This document shows positions 1-11,142 of a DNA stretch of 64,000 nucleotides, piece after piece. The DNA comes from Bifidobacterium pseudolongum subsp. globosum. Lineage in GTDB: Bacteria > Actinomycetota > Actinomycetes > Actinomycetales > Bifidobacteriaceae. The notes under the pieces are model-generated. The model made no database searches. It saw nothing but the letters and a program-made list of their open reading frames with translations, and had not been told where the DNA came from. Position 1 is the stretch's first letter. Each line of letters opens with the position of its first letter. The position numbers and the translations under genes were made by a program. The stretch lies in NCBI RefSeq assembly GCF_000741295.1, contig NZ_JGZG01000005.1, positions 372,001 through 436,000 of the forward strand. The letters are read 5' to 3'.

Positions 1-1304
1 CAATCGCCCTGCACCTCGAACGACGCGGCCGCGGCGATGGACGGCACACCGTACGGGAACCGTTCCTCAAAATCGCGGATGTTCTTGTAGAACCGTTTGT
101 CGAGCCTCACGTTCGGGAAATGGTAATCGCCGTCCTCCATCTCGTACGAATCGGTCAGGTGGAACCGGTCGGAACGCATGATGAACAGGTCGTCCGTCGT
201 CTTCACCGGCAGGAACCGCATGCGGTCCACCTCGACGCAGATCGAGCCATTGAACAGGTTCACCGCGGCGCCCATCGCCGTTTCGAGCTGCACGACCTTC
301 GTCGAAGTCGGGTCGGTGGGGTCCACCGTCTTGTAGTTGCGGATCACCGGCAGTGGGAGCACGCCGTTGTATTCGGCGAGCTTCTTGCGCAACACGTCGA
401 TGCGCACCCAGATGTTGTTGGTGTTGAAGAACGGGTGCTTGTGGATGTCCATTGCATCGGCGCGGTCCTCGTCCGCCACCTGCGTCATCTCGCGCAGCAT
501 CAGGCGCCCGGTCACCACGTCGCGCACGATGTGGCCGCCCTTGCGGTCGGCCTCGGTGCGGCGTGCCACCTCGATCATGAACGGGGCGCCGGTGTTCTCG
601 AAATGCTGGGCCAGTGTGCGCGATGGACGCGCTCCGAGGTTGTCGGAATTCGAGATGAACAGATAACGGTAGCCCTGTTCCTCGAGGATGTCGAGCAGGC
701 CGGATTCCCACAGCGTGGAATAGAGGTCGCCATGCCCCGGTGGGCACCATTCCAAATCGGGATTCGTCTCCCATGTCACCGGTTCGCCGGTGGCCACGTC
801 GATCTTCGGCTCCACATGCTGGATGATTTCGACGGGCACGTCTTTCTGTTCGAAATGGCGGTCCTTGGCCACCGCCGCCATCGTGTCTCGCGAGGTGCGG
901 AACGAGTCCATGAGAGTCAACGGCAACGCGACACCCAACCGCTTGCGGGCAGTGACGACCTGCCCGAGGATGATGTCGAGGAACCGCATCGGCTTGGCTT
1001 TGTGCCGGCGCACCGGCAGCAGCGACTTCGCGTAGTCGAGGCCCATCGACGTGCCCAGCCCGCCGTTGAGCTTGAGGAATGCGGTCTTGGCGAACGCATC
1101 CACGGCTTTTTCGTGATTGATTGTCTCGTAGACATCGTGGAAACTGGGGATGTCCGTGATCGGTTCCACTTCCTCTTCGCGGATCCAGCTGGTGCTCTCC
1201 TCGTTGCTCCACACCTCATACAGGTGCTCGAACTGCGCAATGGCGGTGTCGCTCATGCCATGCTCCCGCATCTTGTGTTCGGAGCGTTCAAATGCGTCGG
1301 CCAT
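1..1304 (-). CDS. UTP--glucose-1-phosphate uridylyltransferase, eukaryotic type (partial, C-terminus outside window)
   Basis: This enzyme makes UDP-glucose from UTP and glucose 1-phosphate in the cytosol, feeding the Leloir pathway and envelope sugars. About 434 codons are visible; the stop lies beyond the left edge. The nucleotide-binding signature KLNGGLGTSMG of the eukaryotic-type UDPGP family (PF01704, unrelated to GalU) is near residue 78, followed by the conserved SNSDNLGA region. The start is the ATG at 1304, giving MADAFERSEH; a purine-rich AAAGGGA lies about 12 bases upstream, so the ribosome site is only moderate. Bifidobacteria characteristically use this family, where it is named galT2 or ugpA in some papers. 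The gene stands alone, with 266 bp to the next gene. Confidence 0.9.
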   Translation of the reverse strand, partial: MADAFERSEHKMREHGMSDTAIAQFEHLYEVWSNEESTSWIREEEVEPITDIPSFHDVYETINHEKAVDAFAKTAFLKLNGGLGTSMGLDYAKSLLPVRRHKAKPMRFLDIILGQVVTARKRLGVALPLTLMDSFRTSRDTMAAVAKDRHFEQKDVPVEIIQHVEPKIDVATGEPVTWETNPDLEWCPPGHGDLYSTLWESGLLDILEEQGYRYLFISNSDNLGARPSRTLAQHFENTGAPFMIEVARRTEADRKGGHIVRDVVTGRLMLREMTQVADEDRADAMDIHKHPFFNTNNIWVRIDVLRKKLAEYNGVLPLPVIRNYKTVDPTDPTSTKVVQLETAMGAAVNLFNGSICVEVDRMRFLPVKTTDDLFIMRSDRFHLTDSYEMEDGDYHFPNVRLDKRFYKNIRDFEERFPYGVPSIAAAASFEVQGD

Positions 1305-1535
1305 GGTAGTGACCAATCCCTTTCTACTTATCAATTTCGTGTACCAGTGTAGCGGCCATATTGTGTGTATGTCTAATTCTCTGCTAATACACTTACATTA
1401 TTCCGCAATGAACCATCGCAATTCACCAATCGCTGATGCAGCGAAAAGCTGAATGATTCATCTCGGGCGCCATGGAATGCTAGATGGTGTATTCGGGCAT
1501 GCAGATGCTCGATTGGCGTGTTGCGTCCACCCCTG

Positions 1536-1544
1536 TGCTATATT
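1536..1544 (+). promoter_or_regulatory. Extended -10 promoter of tRNA-Pro
   Basis: TGC followed by TATATT ends about 26 bases before the tRNA, as expected for a start near 1551. No good -35 hexamer is seen at 16-18 bp, which is tolerable for a TGN-extended -10. Confidence 0.45.
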
Positions 1545-1570
1545 GTTCTCTTGGTGCACGAAGCGCCGTT

Positions 1571-1644
<74 letters not shown>

Positions 1645-1650
1645 CAAACA

Positions 1651-1684
1651 AATGCCCGCCGCATGTCACTATGCGGCGGGCATT
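1651..1684. terminator. Bidirectional hairpin between tRNA-Pro and cmk-der
   Basis: A perfect 14-bp inverted repeat (AATGCCCGCCGCAT and its complement) around a 6-nt loop. It sits 6 bp after tRNA-Pro and 10 bp after the stop of the convergent cmk-der gene. On the minus strand it is followed by a short T-rich stretch, so it probably ends both transcripts. Confidence 0.7.
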
Positions 1685-1694
1685 GATGTTTGCG

Positions 1695-3836
1695 CTACTT
1701 GCGGCGCTTCTTCTCTCGGATGTTCACCGAAATCTGGATCGGCGACCCCTCGAATCCGAATTCCTCACGCAGCGACCGTTCCAGGAACCGACGGTAGCCG
1801 TGCTCAAGGAAGCCTGTGGCGAACACCACGAACCGGGGTGGCCGGTTCGACGCCTGCGTGGCGAACAGGATGCGCGGCTGCTTGCCTCCACGCAGCGGAT
1901 GCGGGTGTGCGGCTTGGATCTTGCCCAGGAACGCATTGAGCTTGCCTGTCGGAATGCGCTTGTCCCACGATTCGAGCGCCGTGGTCATCGCGCGCGACAG
2001 ACGGTTGGTATGCCATCCGGTCTTCGCGGAGAGATTGACGCGCTGTGCCCAGGTCACGCGGTCGAATTCGGTTTTCCACAGGCGCTCCATGCGCTGCCGG
2101 TCGAATTCGTCCATGAGGTCCCACTTGTTGAAGACAAGCACCACGGCGCGCCCGGCGTCGACCGCCGAACTCATCACCTTGAGGTCTTGATCGGAAATAG
2201 GCTGCGAGGCGTCGAACAGCACGAGCGCGAGCTCGGCACGTTCGATCGCCGCCTGCGTGCGCAGCGACGAATAGTATTCGGCGCCGGAAAGCTTGTGTTG
2301 GCGGCGTTTGATGCCTGCGGTGTCGATGAACAGGTAGTCCTCGCCGTCGATGTCGACGATCTCATCCACCGGATCGCGCGTCGTGCCCGCCAGGTCGTTC
2401 ACGACCGAGCGCTGCGCATGCGCCAGCTGGTTGAGCAGCGACGACTTGCCGACGTTCGGGCGTCCCACAAGTGCCACACGGCGCAGATGGGATGGGGTGA
2501 GGAACCCGGACGTGCGTTCTGCGCTCTTCAACGCATCCATCGCGGCGTCGAGCAGATCGCCCACTCCCCTGCCATGCATCGCGGAGATCGGATACGGTTC
2601 TCCCAATCCGAGCTTCCAGAATTCTGCGGCCATGTACTCGCTCATCTGGTCGTCGACCTTGTTCACCGCCACGATGACCGGCTTGCCGGCGGCACGTAGC
2701 ATGCGCACGATGCGCTCGTCGGTCGTCGTCAGGCCCACCTGGCCGTCCACGACGAACACCACGGCATCGGCGAGCTCGACGGCGATCTGCGCCTGTGACG
2801 CAATTGCGGATTCGATGCCCTCGACGTCGGCCTCCCAGCCGCCGGTGTCCACGAGTTTGAAGTCGGTGCCGGCCCACTCGGCGTCGTAGCTCACGCGGTC
2901 GCGCGTCACTCCGGGAGTGTCCTCGACGACGGCGGCGCGCCTGCCGAGCACACGGTTGACGAGCGTGGACTTGCCGACGTTCGGGCGACCCACAATGGCG
3001 AGCACCCCGACTTCCTTCTTGCGCTCGGTGTTCTCTCCGGAGATGAACGCCGAGCCATCAATGAGCGCTTCGTCGCCTTCGTCGAGTTCGTATCCTTCGA
3101 GATTGGACGCGTATTCGGCGTATTCCTGTTCTTCGATGGCGTCGTCGACGAGTCCGATCATGATGTCGAGCGTCTGTTCGAACGTCAGATCAGAATTGTC
3201 GATCGTCGTCACGCCGTCCTCGGCGACCGTGAAATTGGTGACCTTGGAATCCGCGGCATCGCGCGCGGCGACGTTTTCGGCACCGGCCGCGCCGTTGCTC
3301 GCTTGATGCGCGCGGCGTGCCTGACGCACGTCGTCGCGCGCCGTCAGCAGGATGCGCACCTCGGCGTTCGGCGCCACCACATCGGTGATGTCACGGCCTT
3401 CGACGACGATGCCACGGCCTTCGGAAAAGCCCAGCTCCGTCGACTCCTCGGCGATGTACGCGCGCTGTGCGGCAATGAGCACATGGCGCACGGGGATCAT
3501 CGAAGACACGACCGAGACATGCGCGCTGATCTCGCTGGAACGGATGGCCTCACTGATGTTCTCGTAATTGCAGAACACACGGTCGTTGTCTGGCGTGTCG
3601 GGGTCGACGCTGATGTCGAAGTGGCCTTCCGTGAACAGTGCGGCCACGGTCTCGGTCACCAGCTGCTCGTCCACCGGTGTGGCGTCAAGATCGATGCCCT
3701 GATGCAGGCACCACCATGTGGCCGCGCGGTACATGGCGCCAGTGTCGAGGTATGCGAAATCGAAATACTTCGCCAGCGCCTTGGCGGTGGATGATTTGCC
3801 GACCCCGGCGGGGCCGTCCATGGCTACGCGAATCAT
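1695..3836 (-). CDS. cmk-der: Bifunctional cytidylate kinase / ribosome-assembly GTPase Der
   Basis: 713 aa with two joined enzymes. Residues 1 to about 235 are a cytidylate kinase (P-loop GPAGVGKSS at 8-16; phosphorylates CMP and dCMP with ATP). After an acidic linker (about 236-275) comes Der/EngA, which has two tandem G domains, each with a GRPNVGKS P-loop (from residue 283 and again near 465), and a C-terminal KH-like domain; Der is needed for 50S ribosome maturation. In most bacteria these are separate proteins; the fusion is a known bifidobacterial annotation. The ATG overlaps the TGA of the upstream pseudouridine synthase by 4 bp (ATGA), so the two are translationally coupled, as in the common actinobacterial rluB-cmk-der order. 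Confidence 0.96.
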   Translation of the reverse strand: MIRVAMDGPAGVGKSSTAKALAKYFDFAYLDTGAMYRAATWWCLHQGIDLDATPVDEQLVTETVAALFTEGHFDISVDPDTPDNDRVFCNYENISEAIRSSEISAHVSVVSSMIPVRHVLIAAQRAYIAEESTELGFSEGRGIVVEGRDITDVVAPNAEVRILLTARDDVRQARRAHQASNGAAGAENVAARDAADSKVTNFTVAEDGVTTIDNSDLTFEQTLDIMIGLVDDAIEEQEYAEYASNLEGYELDEGDEALIDGSAFISGENTERKKEVGVLAIVGRPNVGKSTLVNRVLGRRAAVVEDTPGVTRDRVSYDAEWAGTDFKLVDTGGWEADVEGIESAIASQAQIAVELADAVVFVVDGQVGLTTTDERIVRMLRAAGKPVIVAVNKVDDQMSEYMAAEFWKLGLGEPYPISAMHGRGVGDLLDAAMDALKSAERTSGFLTPSHLRRVALVGRPNVGKSSLLNQLAHAQRSVVNDLAGTTRDPVDEIVDIDGEDYLFIDTAGIKRRQHKLSGAEYYSSLRTQAAIERAELALVLFDASQPISDQDLKVMSSAVDAGRAVVLVFNKWDLMDEFDRQRMERLWKTEFDRVTWAQRVNLSAKTGWHTNRLSRAMTTALESWDKRIPTGKLNAFLGKIQAAHPHPLRGGKQPRILFATQASNRPPRFVVFATGFLEHGYRRFLERSLREEFGFEGSPIQISVNIREKKRRK

Positions 3837-4606
3837 AGTCCGACCTCCTTGGACAGCGAACGGACCTCGGTCTGCGACAGCACACGGTAGGAACCCGGCT
3901 TGAGGTCACCGAGCTTGATCGGACCGATCTGCGTGCGCACCAGACGGCGCACCGGGAAGCCGATCGCGCCGAAGATGCGGCGCACAATGCGGTTCTTGCC
4001 CGAATGCAGTGTGACCTTGACGATGGTGTTTTCACGGTTCGAGTCGATGATCGAGCAATGGTCGAGCTTGATCCAGCCGTCATCGAGCTGCACGCCGGTG
4101 CGCACCAGACGACGGCACACATTGCCGCTCATATGGCCCTCGAGCGTGGCGATGTACGTCTTCTCCACCTCGTATTTCGGGTGCATCACATGTTGGCTCA
4201 GCTCGCCGTCGTTCGTCATGAGGATCAGGCCCTCGGAATCGTAGTCGAGGCGCCCCATGTGGAAGATGCGCTCGTATTTGTCACCCACGATGTCGCGCAG
4301 CGTGTAGCGGCCCTTCGGGTCCTCCATGGCGCTGAGCACCTTGCGCGGCTTGTTGAGCGCGAGGGTGACGTGGTTGGGGTTGAGGCGCACGCGGGAACCA
4401 TCCACGCGCACCTGTTGTGTATGGGGGTCGACCCGTGTGCCCAATTCGGTCACCAGCTCTCCGTCGATTTCGACGCGGCCGTCGGTGATCATCTCCTCGC
4501 ACTTGCGGCGCGACCCATATCCCGCCTGGGCGAGCAGTTTTTGCAAACGTATGCCTTCATGCTCGGTGTTGCGGGTTTTCTTTGCTTGACTATATGCGTG
4601 TGGCAT
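3833..4606 (-). CDS. rluB: 23S rRNA pseudouridine synthase (RsuA/RluB family)
   Basis: About 257 aa. An S4 RNA-binding domain at the N-terminus ([19 protein letters not shown]) is followed by the RsuA/RluB catalytic domain with catalytic Asp in [10 protein letters not shown] and the C-terminal [10 protein letters not shown] motif. RluB isomerises a uridine in 23S rRNA helix 89; assignment to RluB rather than RluE/RsuA is by genome context beside cmk-der. The reading frame extends 12 codons further upstream to 4642, but [10 protein letters not shown] at 4606 is the sensible start just before the S4 domain. It is the first gene of the two-gene unit with cmk-der. Confidence 0.9.
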   Translation of the reverse strand: MPHAYSQAKKTRNTEHEGIRLQKLLAQAGYGSRRKCEEMITDGRVEIDGELVTELGTRVDPHTQQVRVDGSRVRLNPNHVTLALNKPRKVLSAMEDPKGRYTLRDIVGDKYERIFHMGRLDYDSEGLILMTNDGELSQHVMHPKYEVEKTYIATLEGHMSGNVCRRLVRTGVQLDDGWIKLDHCSIIDSNRENTIVKVTLHSGKNRIVRRIFGAIGFPVRRLVRTQIGPIKLGDLKPGSYRVLSQTEVRSLSKEVGL

Positions 4607-4765
4607 CGTTCTCCCAACGTGGCCGTTCCAGTATCGGTGCATCCTCGCGGAACCGCTTTGTGGCTGGCAAGGGCACTGGCTAGTATTGTACAGCGTGACT
4701 GCCGAAAACAGGCAGTCGCGTCACGGGCCCGGCCCGATGACGCCATATAAGGATAAAGGAAAGAT

Positions 4766-5737
4766 ATGACTGCTGTTGACAACGAAACGCTCGCGCCCAC
4801 CCGGCGCCAACACAGCATCTGGTCGCGCATGTGCGCGGAATTCGCGGGAAGCCTGCTGATCTGCTTCTCCATCTACATCATGTGTTCGTTCGGTTCCGCG
4901 TTCTACAACGTGAACCTCGCCTACATCGCGTTGGGCACCGGTGTGGTGTACGCGGCCATGACCGCCATCTTCGCCAAGGTCTCTGGCGCACAGTTCAACC
5001 CGGCCATCACCGTGGCCGCCATGCTCACCTCGAAGACCCGTGTGATCGACGGTGTGCTGTACATCATCGCACAGCTGCTGGGCGCGGTCGCGGCCGGCGC
5101 GCTGTTCCTGTTCCTGCTGCCGTCCTCCGAGTCGGTGCCGGTGAGCCAGTGGCTCTCCCTCGTGATCAACGGCTACGATGAGGGCTCGTCGCTGTATGCG
5201 ACACTGACACAGATGGGCCTCACCTACAGCGTGGCCATGGCCATCGTCATCGAACTCATCGCGTCGATCATCGTTGTGGCCGCCGCCATGCAGTCGATGA
5301 AGCGCGATGGTGCCCCCACCCGCCAGCACACGCTGATCATGGGCCTGGCCTATGCCGCGGCGACCGCGATGGCCTACCCGATCACCGGCGCCGCCGTGAA
5401 CCCGCTGCGCCCGACCGGCATCGCCGTGTTCGCGTCGAACAAGAGCCTGACGGTCAACCCGCTCTCGCAGCTCTGGGTCTTCTGGGTCAGCTCGATCCTC
5501 GCCGCGGCACTCGTTGCCCTTGTGATGATCGTGGCGCAGCTGCTGTCGAATCGTTCGGCCGGCAAGGATGGTTCCGATGACGTGGCTGAAGCGGCCATGG
5601 TCGAAGATCAGACCGCGAACGACACCGACATCCCCTCGGTTGAGGACGAAGTGGCCACGACGGCACTCACGGGCACCCAGGCCGATGCCGATTACTCAGT
5701 GATTGAGCAGGAAGATGCTCAGGTAGAGCGCCAATAG
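4766..5737 (+). CDS. Aquaporin/glycerol-facilitator (MIP) family channel with variant second NPA box
   Basis: 323 aa membrane channel of the major intrinsic protein family, with about six hydrophobic segments. The first half carries the canonical pore motif NPA (residues 78-80, in GAQFNPAITV). The second half carries NPL (212-214) followed by R215, the usual selectivity-filter arginine position, in GAAVNPLRPTG. The last 60 residues are hydrophilic and acidic, which is longer than in typical MIPs. AAAGGAAAG before the ATG is a good ribosome site. Substrate (water, glycerol or another small solute) cannot be told from the sequence. The 3' end overlaps the convergent DUF3017 gene by 42 bp. Confidence 0.85.
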   Translation: MTAVDNETLAPTRRQHSIWSRMCAEFAGSLLICFSIYIMCSFGSAFYNVNLAYIALGTGVVYAAMTAIFAKVSGAQFNPAITVAAMLTSKTRVIDGVLYIIAQLLGAVAAGALFLFLLPSSESVPVSQWLSLVINGYDEGSSLYATLTQMGLTYSVAMAIVIELIASIIVVAAAMQSMKRDGAPTRQHTLIMGLAYAAATAMAYPITGAAVNPLRPTGIAVFASNKSLTVNPLSQLWVFWVSSILAAALVALVMIVAQLLSNRSAGKDGSDDVAEAAMVEDQTANDTDIPSVEDEVATTALTGTQADADYSVIEQEDAQVERQ

Positions 5738-5986
5738 CGCCACGCCGAATCCGATGCCGCAACAGGCATCGAACGGCATCGAGCGAATCTTCCAAGGGCT
5801 GCGCTCGCGCAATACGAGGCGCAACACACCGGAACCGATGGCCGCCACGGCAAGAACAACCGTGGCGGCCATCGTGTATCCGAACGCCGCCAAGGCCGTG
5901 GAGACAATGACGCACACGCATACGCACCATTCAAACCACGGTTTGCCCTCATGGCGTTCCGAAACGAATGGATGATGGCGGTTCAT
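5696..5986 (-). CDS. DUF3017 family small membrane protein
   Basis: About 96 aa with three predicted hydrophobic segments after a short basic N-terminus. It resembles the actinobacterial DUF3017 family, whose members often sit beside purH or folD. Function is unknown. The frame also allows a GTG at 5995, but the AAAGG upstream is better spaced for the ATG at 5986. It is last in the purH operon direction, and its 3' end overlaps the convergent channel gene by 42 bp. Confidence 0.7.
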   Translation of the reverse strand: MNRHHPFVSERHEGKPWFEWCVCVCVIVSTALAAFGYTMAATVVLAVAAIGSGVLRLVLRERSPWKIRSMPFDACCGIGFGVALLALYLSIFLLNH

Positions 5987-6032
5987 GCCGTCCACGACCT
6001 TTCAGCGACTGGATGGATTGAATTATTGGGTA

Positions 6033-7664
6033 TCAGTGGAAGAAGTGGCGCGTGCCCGTGACGTACATGGTCACATTGGCCTTGCGTGCCGCCTCGAACA
6101 CCTCTTCGTCACGGATTGAACCGCCGGGCTGCACAATGGCCTTGACACCGGCGTCGATGAGGATCTGCGCACCATCTGCGAACGGGAAGAATGCGTCGGA
6201 CGCGGCTACGGCGCCCTGCGTGCGGTTGCGCCCCTCATCGAGCGTGTTGGCGCGTTCGACGGCGAGGTTCGCGGAGTCCACGCGGTTGACTTGGCCCATG
6301 CCGATGCCGACGGTGGCCATGTCATCGGCGATGAGGATTGCGTTGGACTTCACGCACCGCACAGCGCGCCATGCGAACTCGAGTTCCTTGAGGGTCTGTT
6401 CGTCGGCGGCTTCACCGGCGACGAGCTTCCAAGCATCCGGCATGTCACCGGTGGCGTCGATCAGGTCGGTGCTCTGCACCAGCAGGCCACCGTCGATCTG
6501 GCGGAACTGGAGCTTGGACTTCGGCGGCTCGGCCACCTTGAGGATGCGCAGGTTCTTCTTTTTCTCCTGCAGCAGGGCCAACGCCTCGGGCTCATAGTCG
6601 GGCGCCACGATCACTTCGGTGAAGATGGGGCGCACGCTCTGTGCCATGTCGAGCGTCACGGTGCTGTTGGTGGCGATCACACCGCCATAGGCGCTCATCG
6701 GGTCGCACGCATGCGCCTTGCGGTGCGCTTCGGCGGCCGTCGCGGCCACTGCAAGACCGCACGGGTTGTTGTGCTTGACCACGGCGACGGCGATCTGCGG
6801 GGCGAAATCCCACACGGCGCGCCATGCGGCGTCGGCATCGACGTAGTTGTTGTAGCTCATCGGCTTACCGCCCAGCTGCTCCGCGTTCGCGAACCCGCGT
6901 GTATTGAGCGGGTCGAGGTACAGCGCGGCGTCCTGATGCGGGTTCTCGCCGTACCGCAGCACATGCGCACGGTCCCACGACCGCGTGTAGGTCTGCGGGA
7001 ACTGCTTGAGCTTGGCATCTTCCATGGCGTCGGCGCCCTCGCTGTTGTCTTCGATTGAAGCCGGCTTGGGCCAGTGCGCGCTCGTCCACTCGTTGATTGT
7101 GGCGTCATAGGCCGCGGTGTGGGCGAAGGCCTTGCCAGCGAGCCAACGGCGTTCGTCAAGCGAGAATCCGGTGCCGTCGGCGATACGGCCCGCGACGAGC
7201 GCGTAATCGGCCGGGTCGGTCACAATGGCCACGGTAGCACTGTTCTTGGCGGCGCCGCGCACCATGGAGGGGCCGCCGATATCGATCTTCTCGATGATGG
7301 CCGCGTTGTCCGCGCCTGAACGCACGGTGTCGGCGAATGGGTAGAGATTCACCACGACCAGGTCGAACGGCTTGATGCCGAACGATTCGAGCTGCTGGGC
7401 GTGGTCCGGATTCGTCATGTCGGCGAGGATGCCGGCGTGGATATGAGGATCGAGCGTCTTGACTCTGCCATCAAGGCATTCCGGGAAGCCCGTGACCTGC
7501 GAGACTTCCGTCACCTGCACGCCCAGCTCCTTGAGCTTGGCCGCGGTGGAACCGGTGGAGACCACTTCTGTTCCGGCCTGAATGAACGCCTGGGCGAGGA
7601 CTTCAATGCCTTCCTTATGGTATACGGACACCAAGGCCCGTCGTAGCGGTCGGTTCGTCGTCAC
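6033..7664 (-). CDS. purH: Bifunctional AICAR transformylase / IMP cyclohydrolase
   Basis: 543 aa catalysing the last two steps of IMP synthesis: formylation of AICAR with 10-formyl-tetrahydrofolate, then ring closure. The N-terminal IMP cyclohydrolase (MGS-like) domain starts [11 protein letters not shown]; the C-terminal transformylase contains the KHNNPCG active-site motif. Start is a GTG at 7664 with AAGGAG seven bases upstream, which places the first 50 bp inside the 3' end of the DUF6350 gene, so expression is likely coupled. Length matches the family (about 520-545 aa). Confidence 0.97.
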   Translation of the reverse strand: MTTNRPLRRALVSVYHKEGIEVLAQAFIQAGTEVVSTGSTAAKLKELGVQVTEVSQVTGFPECLDGRVKTLDPHIHAGILADMTNPDHAQQLESFGIKPFDLVVVNLYPFADTVRSGADNAAIIEKIDIGGPSMVRGAAKNSATVAIVTDPADYALVAGRIADGTGFSLDERRWLAGKAFAHTAAYDATINEWTSAHWPKPASIEDNSEGADAMEDAKLKQFPQTYTRSWDRAHVLRYGENPHQDAALYLDPLNTRGFANAEQLGGKPMSYNNYVDADAAWRAVWDFAPQIAVAVVKHNNPCGLAVAATAAEAHRKAHACDPMSAYGGVIATNSTVTLDMAQSVRPIFTEVIVAPDYEPEALALLQEKKKNLRILKVAEPPKSKLQFRQIDGGLLVQSTDLIDATGDMPDAWKLVAGEAADEQTLKELEFAWRAVRCVKSNAILIADDMATVGIGMGQVNRVDSANLAVERANTLDEGRNRTQGAVAASDAFFPFADGAQILIDAGVKAIVQPGGSIRDEEVFEAARKANVTMYVTGTRHFFH

Positions 7665-8997
7665 CTTGCTTCTCCTTCTGTGGTGTTGAGTTCACCACGC
7701 GATGGGTGGACTCCGGCTTCTCTGTTACTTGGTCCTCGCCAAGGGGCTTGGCTGAGGAGGAATGGGAATCGGCCGCGTGCCGTGCCATACCCCAACGTAC
7801 GGTGAACACGACGGCGATGATGACGAGCACCGCGCCCCACGCGATGAACAGACCGATGGAGCATGGACGCGCCACCGCGTTGGTGGCCTGGCGCACGTCC
7901 ACGCCCACATGGGCGAGGCGGTGCAATCCCAGCGAACCGTTGGCTAGGGGGAACACGATCGCGTTGACGATCGACAGCACCGCGGCGCTGATGCAGAACG
8001 CGCCAGCAGGGTATGCAAAATCCATGAGCAGGCTGCGCATGTCAAGCGAATCCTGCTTGAGGCGGATATGGAAGCCGCTGCGCGCGAACAACATGGACAG
8101 CCCCACTGCAATGCCCAAACCCAGTGGGATGAGCATGACGGCCGTGCGCAGTGCATCGTGGTCGATCGCTTGCGGGAACAACGCGAACAACGGCAGTGGC
8201 GGCAGGTCCTGCGTCGTGGACGACCACAGGGTGTAGTTGGCCGCCTCACCGATGGAGAATCCGGCGCCGAACAGCCATGAGATGGCCCACAGGCAGACAT
8301 TGGGAAGCCATGCCAGACCGATGACGCACATGAGCACGCGCGAACCGGTCTGCATATGGAGCGCATCGAACCAAGCGGACATCTGATGGTGGCCGAGCGT
8401 TATCCACACGATGACGGTCCCCAGACCGACAAGCGCCACACCGGCAAGCAGAATCAGCGCCGTGCGCACGCCGACACGGATGGAATGGCGTACCGGCGCC
8501 GACGCGTACCGGCGGATGTAGTTCTTCGTCACACCAAGCAACGGCATATGGGGAACCGCCGCGAGCAGGTAGCCCAGCGTGTAGATAAGCAGGGCTTTGC
8601 CCATCACTACGCCGGTGCTGTCCTCGAGGCGAACATGCAATCCGCTCATCAGCACGTGCTGCAGGAGCAGCCAGACCACGGCGCCCGAGACGAACGCCCG
8701 CGGATCGGTGCTGGTCTTGGTACAGACCGTGCGAATCAACGCAATCAACAGGATCGTGAGCAGCAATGGGGTCACGCCCATCACGATGGAGCCGCCTTGG
8801 AAGCCGACGCCCTCGCTGAGCAGGATGACCGCCTTGGATAATGGCACGGTCTGTGCCGACAGCACATTGCTGCCTTCCTCCATGGCCGCCACGAGCAACA
8901 CGAGTGCCGTCATCAACCCCAATGGCACGGCATAGATGAGCATCGCCGCCACTGCGGCGGCGATGCCTTTAATCCATGGAACCAGACGTTTCTCCAT
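7615..8997 (-). CDS. DUF6350 polytopic membrane protein
   Basis: 460 aa with around ten hydrophobic segments and a hydrophilic C-terminal tail of about 60 residues. This matches the actinobacterial DUF6350 family (sometimes called PerM-like), which recurs between sucD and purH in actinobacteria. Molecular function is unknown to me. Its ATG overlaps the sucD stop by one base (TAATG) and its 3' end overlaps purH by 50 bp, so it is embedded in the operon. Confidence 0.75.
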   Translation of the reverse strand: MEKRLVPWIKGIAAAVAAMLIYAVPLGLMTALVLLVAAMEEGSNVLSAQTVPLSKAVILLSEGVGFQGGSIVMGVTPLLLTILLIALIRTVCTKTSTDPRAFVSGAVVWLLLQHVLMSGLHVRLEDSTGVVMGKALLIYTLGYLLAAVPHMPLLGVTKNYIRRYASAPVRHSIRVGVRTALILLAGVALVGLGTVIVWITLGHHQMSAWFDALHMQTGSRVLMCVIGLAWLPNVCLWAISWLFGAGFSIGEAANYTLWSSTTQDLPPLPLFALFPQAIDHDALRTAVMLIPLGLGIAVGLSMLFARSGFHIRLKQDSLDMRSLLMDFAYPAGAFCISAAVLSIVNAIVFPLANGSLGLHRLAHVGVDVRQATNAVARPCSIGLFIAWGAVLVIIAVVFTVRWGMARHAADSHSSSAKPLGEDQVTEKPESTHRVVNSTPQKEKQGDDEPTATTGLGVRIP

Positions 8998-9911
8998 TAC
9001 AGCGAAGCGAGTACCTCGCGCATGAAGGCGGCCGCCTGTGCGGGCGTACGCCCGACCTTGATGCCCACCGCTTCAAGCGCCTCCTGCTTGTCCTGGGCTG
9101 TGCCCTTGCCTCCGGACACGATGGCGCCGGCATGGCCCATCTGCTTGCCTTCGGGGGCGGTGAACCCTGCGATGTACGCCACGACTGGCTTGGTCATATG
9201 CTCATGCGCCCATTGCGCGGCGTCCTGTTCGGCGCTGCCGCCGATTTCGCCGATCATCATGACGGCCTTCGTGTCCGGATCGGCCTCGAAAGCGGCAAGA
9301 GCCTCCTGCAATGTGGTGCCGACAATCGGGTCGCCACCGGCGCCAAGGCATGCGGTGAACCCGATGTCGGAGAGTTCGCCCATGAGCTGGTAGGTCAACG
9401 TGCCGGACTTGGACACGAGTCCCAATGGGCCTCGCGACACGATGCCGTCGGGGATGATGCCCAGATTGACGCCATGCGATTCGCTGGACGAGGCGAGGGT
9501 CATCAGACCCGGGCAATTCGGGCCGACGATGCGCACGCCGTTGCGCAGGGCGAGTTCCACGAAATAGGCGCTATCCGCGACGGGAATGCCTTCGGTGATG
9601 ACGACAACGACGTCGAATCCGGCCTCGACGGCCTCGACGACCGCGCCCTTGGCGAATTTCGGCGGCACGAACACCACGCTGGCCACCGCACCGGTGGCGG
9701 CCTTCGCCTCTTGGCATGTGGCGAACACCGGAATGTCGCGCACCGTGCCGTCTTCCATCGTGAATGGCACGGTGGTGCCGGCCTTGCGTGGATTGACACC
9801 GCCTACGATGTTGGTGCCGGCCTTGAGCATGCGCGCGGTATGTGTCATACCCTGATGCCCGGTCATGCCCTGTACGATGACCGGTGCGTCGTCCTCGATG
9901 AAGACAGTCAT
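8997..9911 (-). CDS. sucD: Succinate--CoA ligase, alpha subunit
   Basis: 304 aa. The alpha subunit binds CoA and carries the phosphorylated histidine, here in [14 protein letters not shown] near residue 255, as in other SucD proteins. With SucC it interconverts succinyl-CoA and succinate with substrate-level phosphorylation. The start overlaps the sucC stop by 4 bp. Bifidobacteria lack a full TCA cycle, so the role is probably in a partial, biosynthetic branch. Confidence 0.95.
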   Translation of the reverse strand: MTVFIEDDAPVIVQGMTGHQGMTHTARMLKAGTNIVGGVNPRKAGTTVPFTMEDGTVRDIPVFATCQEAKAATGAVASVVFVPPKFAKGAVVEAVEAGFDVVVVITEGIPVADSAYFVELALRNGVRIVGPNCPGLMTLASSSESHGVNLGIIPDGIVSRGPLGLVSKSGTLTYQLMGELSDIGFTACLGAGGDPIVGTTLQEALAAFEADPDTKAVMMIGEIGGSAEQDAAQWAHEHMTKPVVAYIAGFTAPEGKQMGHAGAIVSGGKGTAQDKQEALEAVGIKVGRTPAQAAAFMREVLASL

Positions 9912-11104
9912 TTGGTCTCCTCCCCGCCGTTAGCCGCAAGGCGTGCCGCTTCGGCCGCCGCGAGCTCCATCGTCTGTTCCACATGGATGTTCGGCCGTTG
10001 CGCCTGCGCAAGGATGCGCAAGCCCTCCGCGGCCGCGTTGCCGTCGAAACGGACCACAAGCGGCTTGGTCACGTTGAGCTCGTCAATGGCCTCGAGAATG
10101 CCGAGCGCCACCTGTTCGCACGATGTGATGCCTCCATACACGTTGATCAGCACGGAACGCACCTGCGGGTCGGACAGCACGATCTCGAGGCTTGCGCACA
10201 TCGTCTGCGCCGAAGCGCCGCCGCCGATGTCGAGGAAGTTGGCCGGCTGCACACCGGTCCCCTGGTCTTGTCCGGCGAACGAGACCGCGTCGAGCGAGCT
10301 CATGACAAGGCCGGCACCGTTGCCAATCACACCGACCTGACCGTTGAGATGCACATAGTGCAACCCGTGTTCCTGCGCCCTGCGCTCGTAAGGGTCAGCC
10401 TCGTCCGCGTTGTCGAACTGCGCCCAGCCGCCATGGCGGAAGGCGGCGTTGCCGTCGAGCGAGATCTTCGCGTCAAGGGCGCACAGGTGCTTGCTCGCCT
10501 CATCGTCCGGGTCACCGACCTTGGCGAGTGGATTGATCTCCACAAGCGTGGCATCATTGTGCTTGAAGCACTCCCACATGCGCAGCAGGATCTGCGCCGC
10601 CTGCGCTTCGTCGGCATGATAGAACCCGATGCTGCGGGCCATATCCATCGCCGCATCGAGGTCGAAATCGTCAAGGGCGCTGATATGGAGGCGTTTGACC
10701 GACTCGCGGTGTTCACGGGCGATCTCCTCGACCTCGGTGCCGCCGTTCGCTGTGGCGAGCACGTCAAAATCGCGGGATGCACGGTCCACGGAAATCGACA
10801 CATAATACTCATGGAGGATGTTCTTGGCCTCCGCCACAAGCACGCCGCTCACCTTATGGCCGTGGATCGTCATGGGCAGGATCCGTTGGGCCGCTTGGAC
10901 CGCTTCATCACGGTTGTGCGCGATCTTGACGCCGCCAGCCTGACCGCGGTGACCGATCTTGACCTGTGCTTTGATGACCACGGGGAATCCGATGGTCTCC
11001 GCGGCTTGGGCCACATCCTGTATGTTGCGTACGAAAATGGCCTTCGGGGTTTCGATTCCCTGCTCTTCCAGCAGGTCCCTGGCCTGGTATTCGTAAAGAT
11101 CCAT
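9908..11104 (-). CDS. sucC: Succinate--CoA ligase (ADP-forming), beta subunit
   Basis: 398 aa with an N-terminal ATP-grasp nucleotide-binding domain and a C-terminal CoA-ligase domain ([12 protein letters not shown] near residue 255, with FLDIGGGA downstream). It supplies nucleotide and succinate binding in the SucCD heterodimer. GAGGGA lies before the ATG. It follows apt with a 38-bp gap and overlaps sucD by 4 bp. Confidence 0.95.
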   Translation of the reverse strand: MDLYEYQARDLLEEQGIETPKAIFVRNIQDVAQAAETIGFPVVIKAQVKIGHRGQAGGVKIAHNRDEAVQAAQRILPMTIHGHKVSGVLVAEAKNILHEYYVSISVDRASRDFDVLATANGGTEVEEIAREHRESVKRLHISALDDFDLDAAMDMARSIGFYHADEAQAAQILLRMWECFKHNDATLVEINPLAKVGDPDDEASKHLCALDAKISLDGNAAFRHGGWAQFDNADEADPYERRAQEHGLHYVHLNGQVGVIGNGAGLVMSSLDAVSFAGQDQGTGVQPANFLDIGGGASAQTMCASLEIVLSDPQVRSVLINVYGGITSCEQVALGILEAIDELNVTKPLVVRFDGNAAAEGLRILAQAQRPNIHVEQTMELAAAEAARLAANGGEETK

Positions 11105-11142
11105 GAATCCCTCTTGGTAGTGGACGGGTATGGAGACTGGAC

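Noticed and set aside
120-1352. A 410-codon plus-strand frame opposite the UGPase gene
   Set aside because: The UGPase reading on the minus strand has clear family motifs; the plus-strand product is Arg/His/Val-rich with none.
1750-2699. Long plus-strand frames opposite cmk-der, thrS and ruvAB
   Set aside because: All are shadows of real minus-strand genes with recognisable domains; compositions are His/Val/Arg-rich without motifs.
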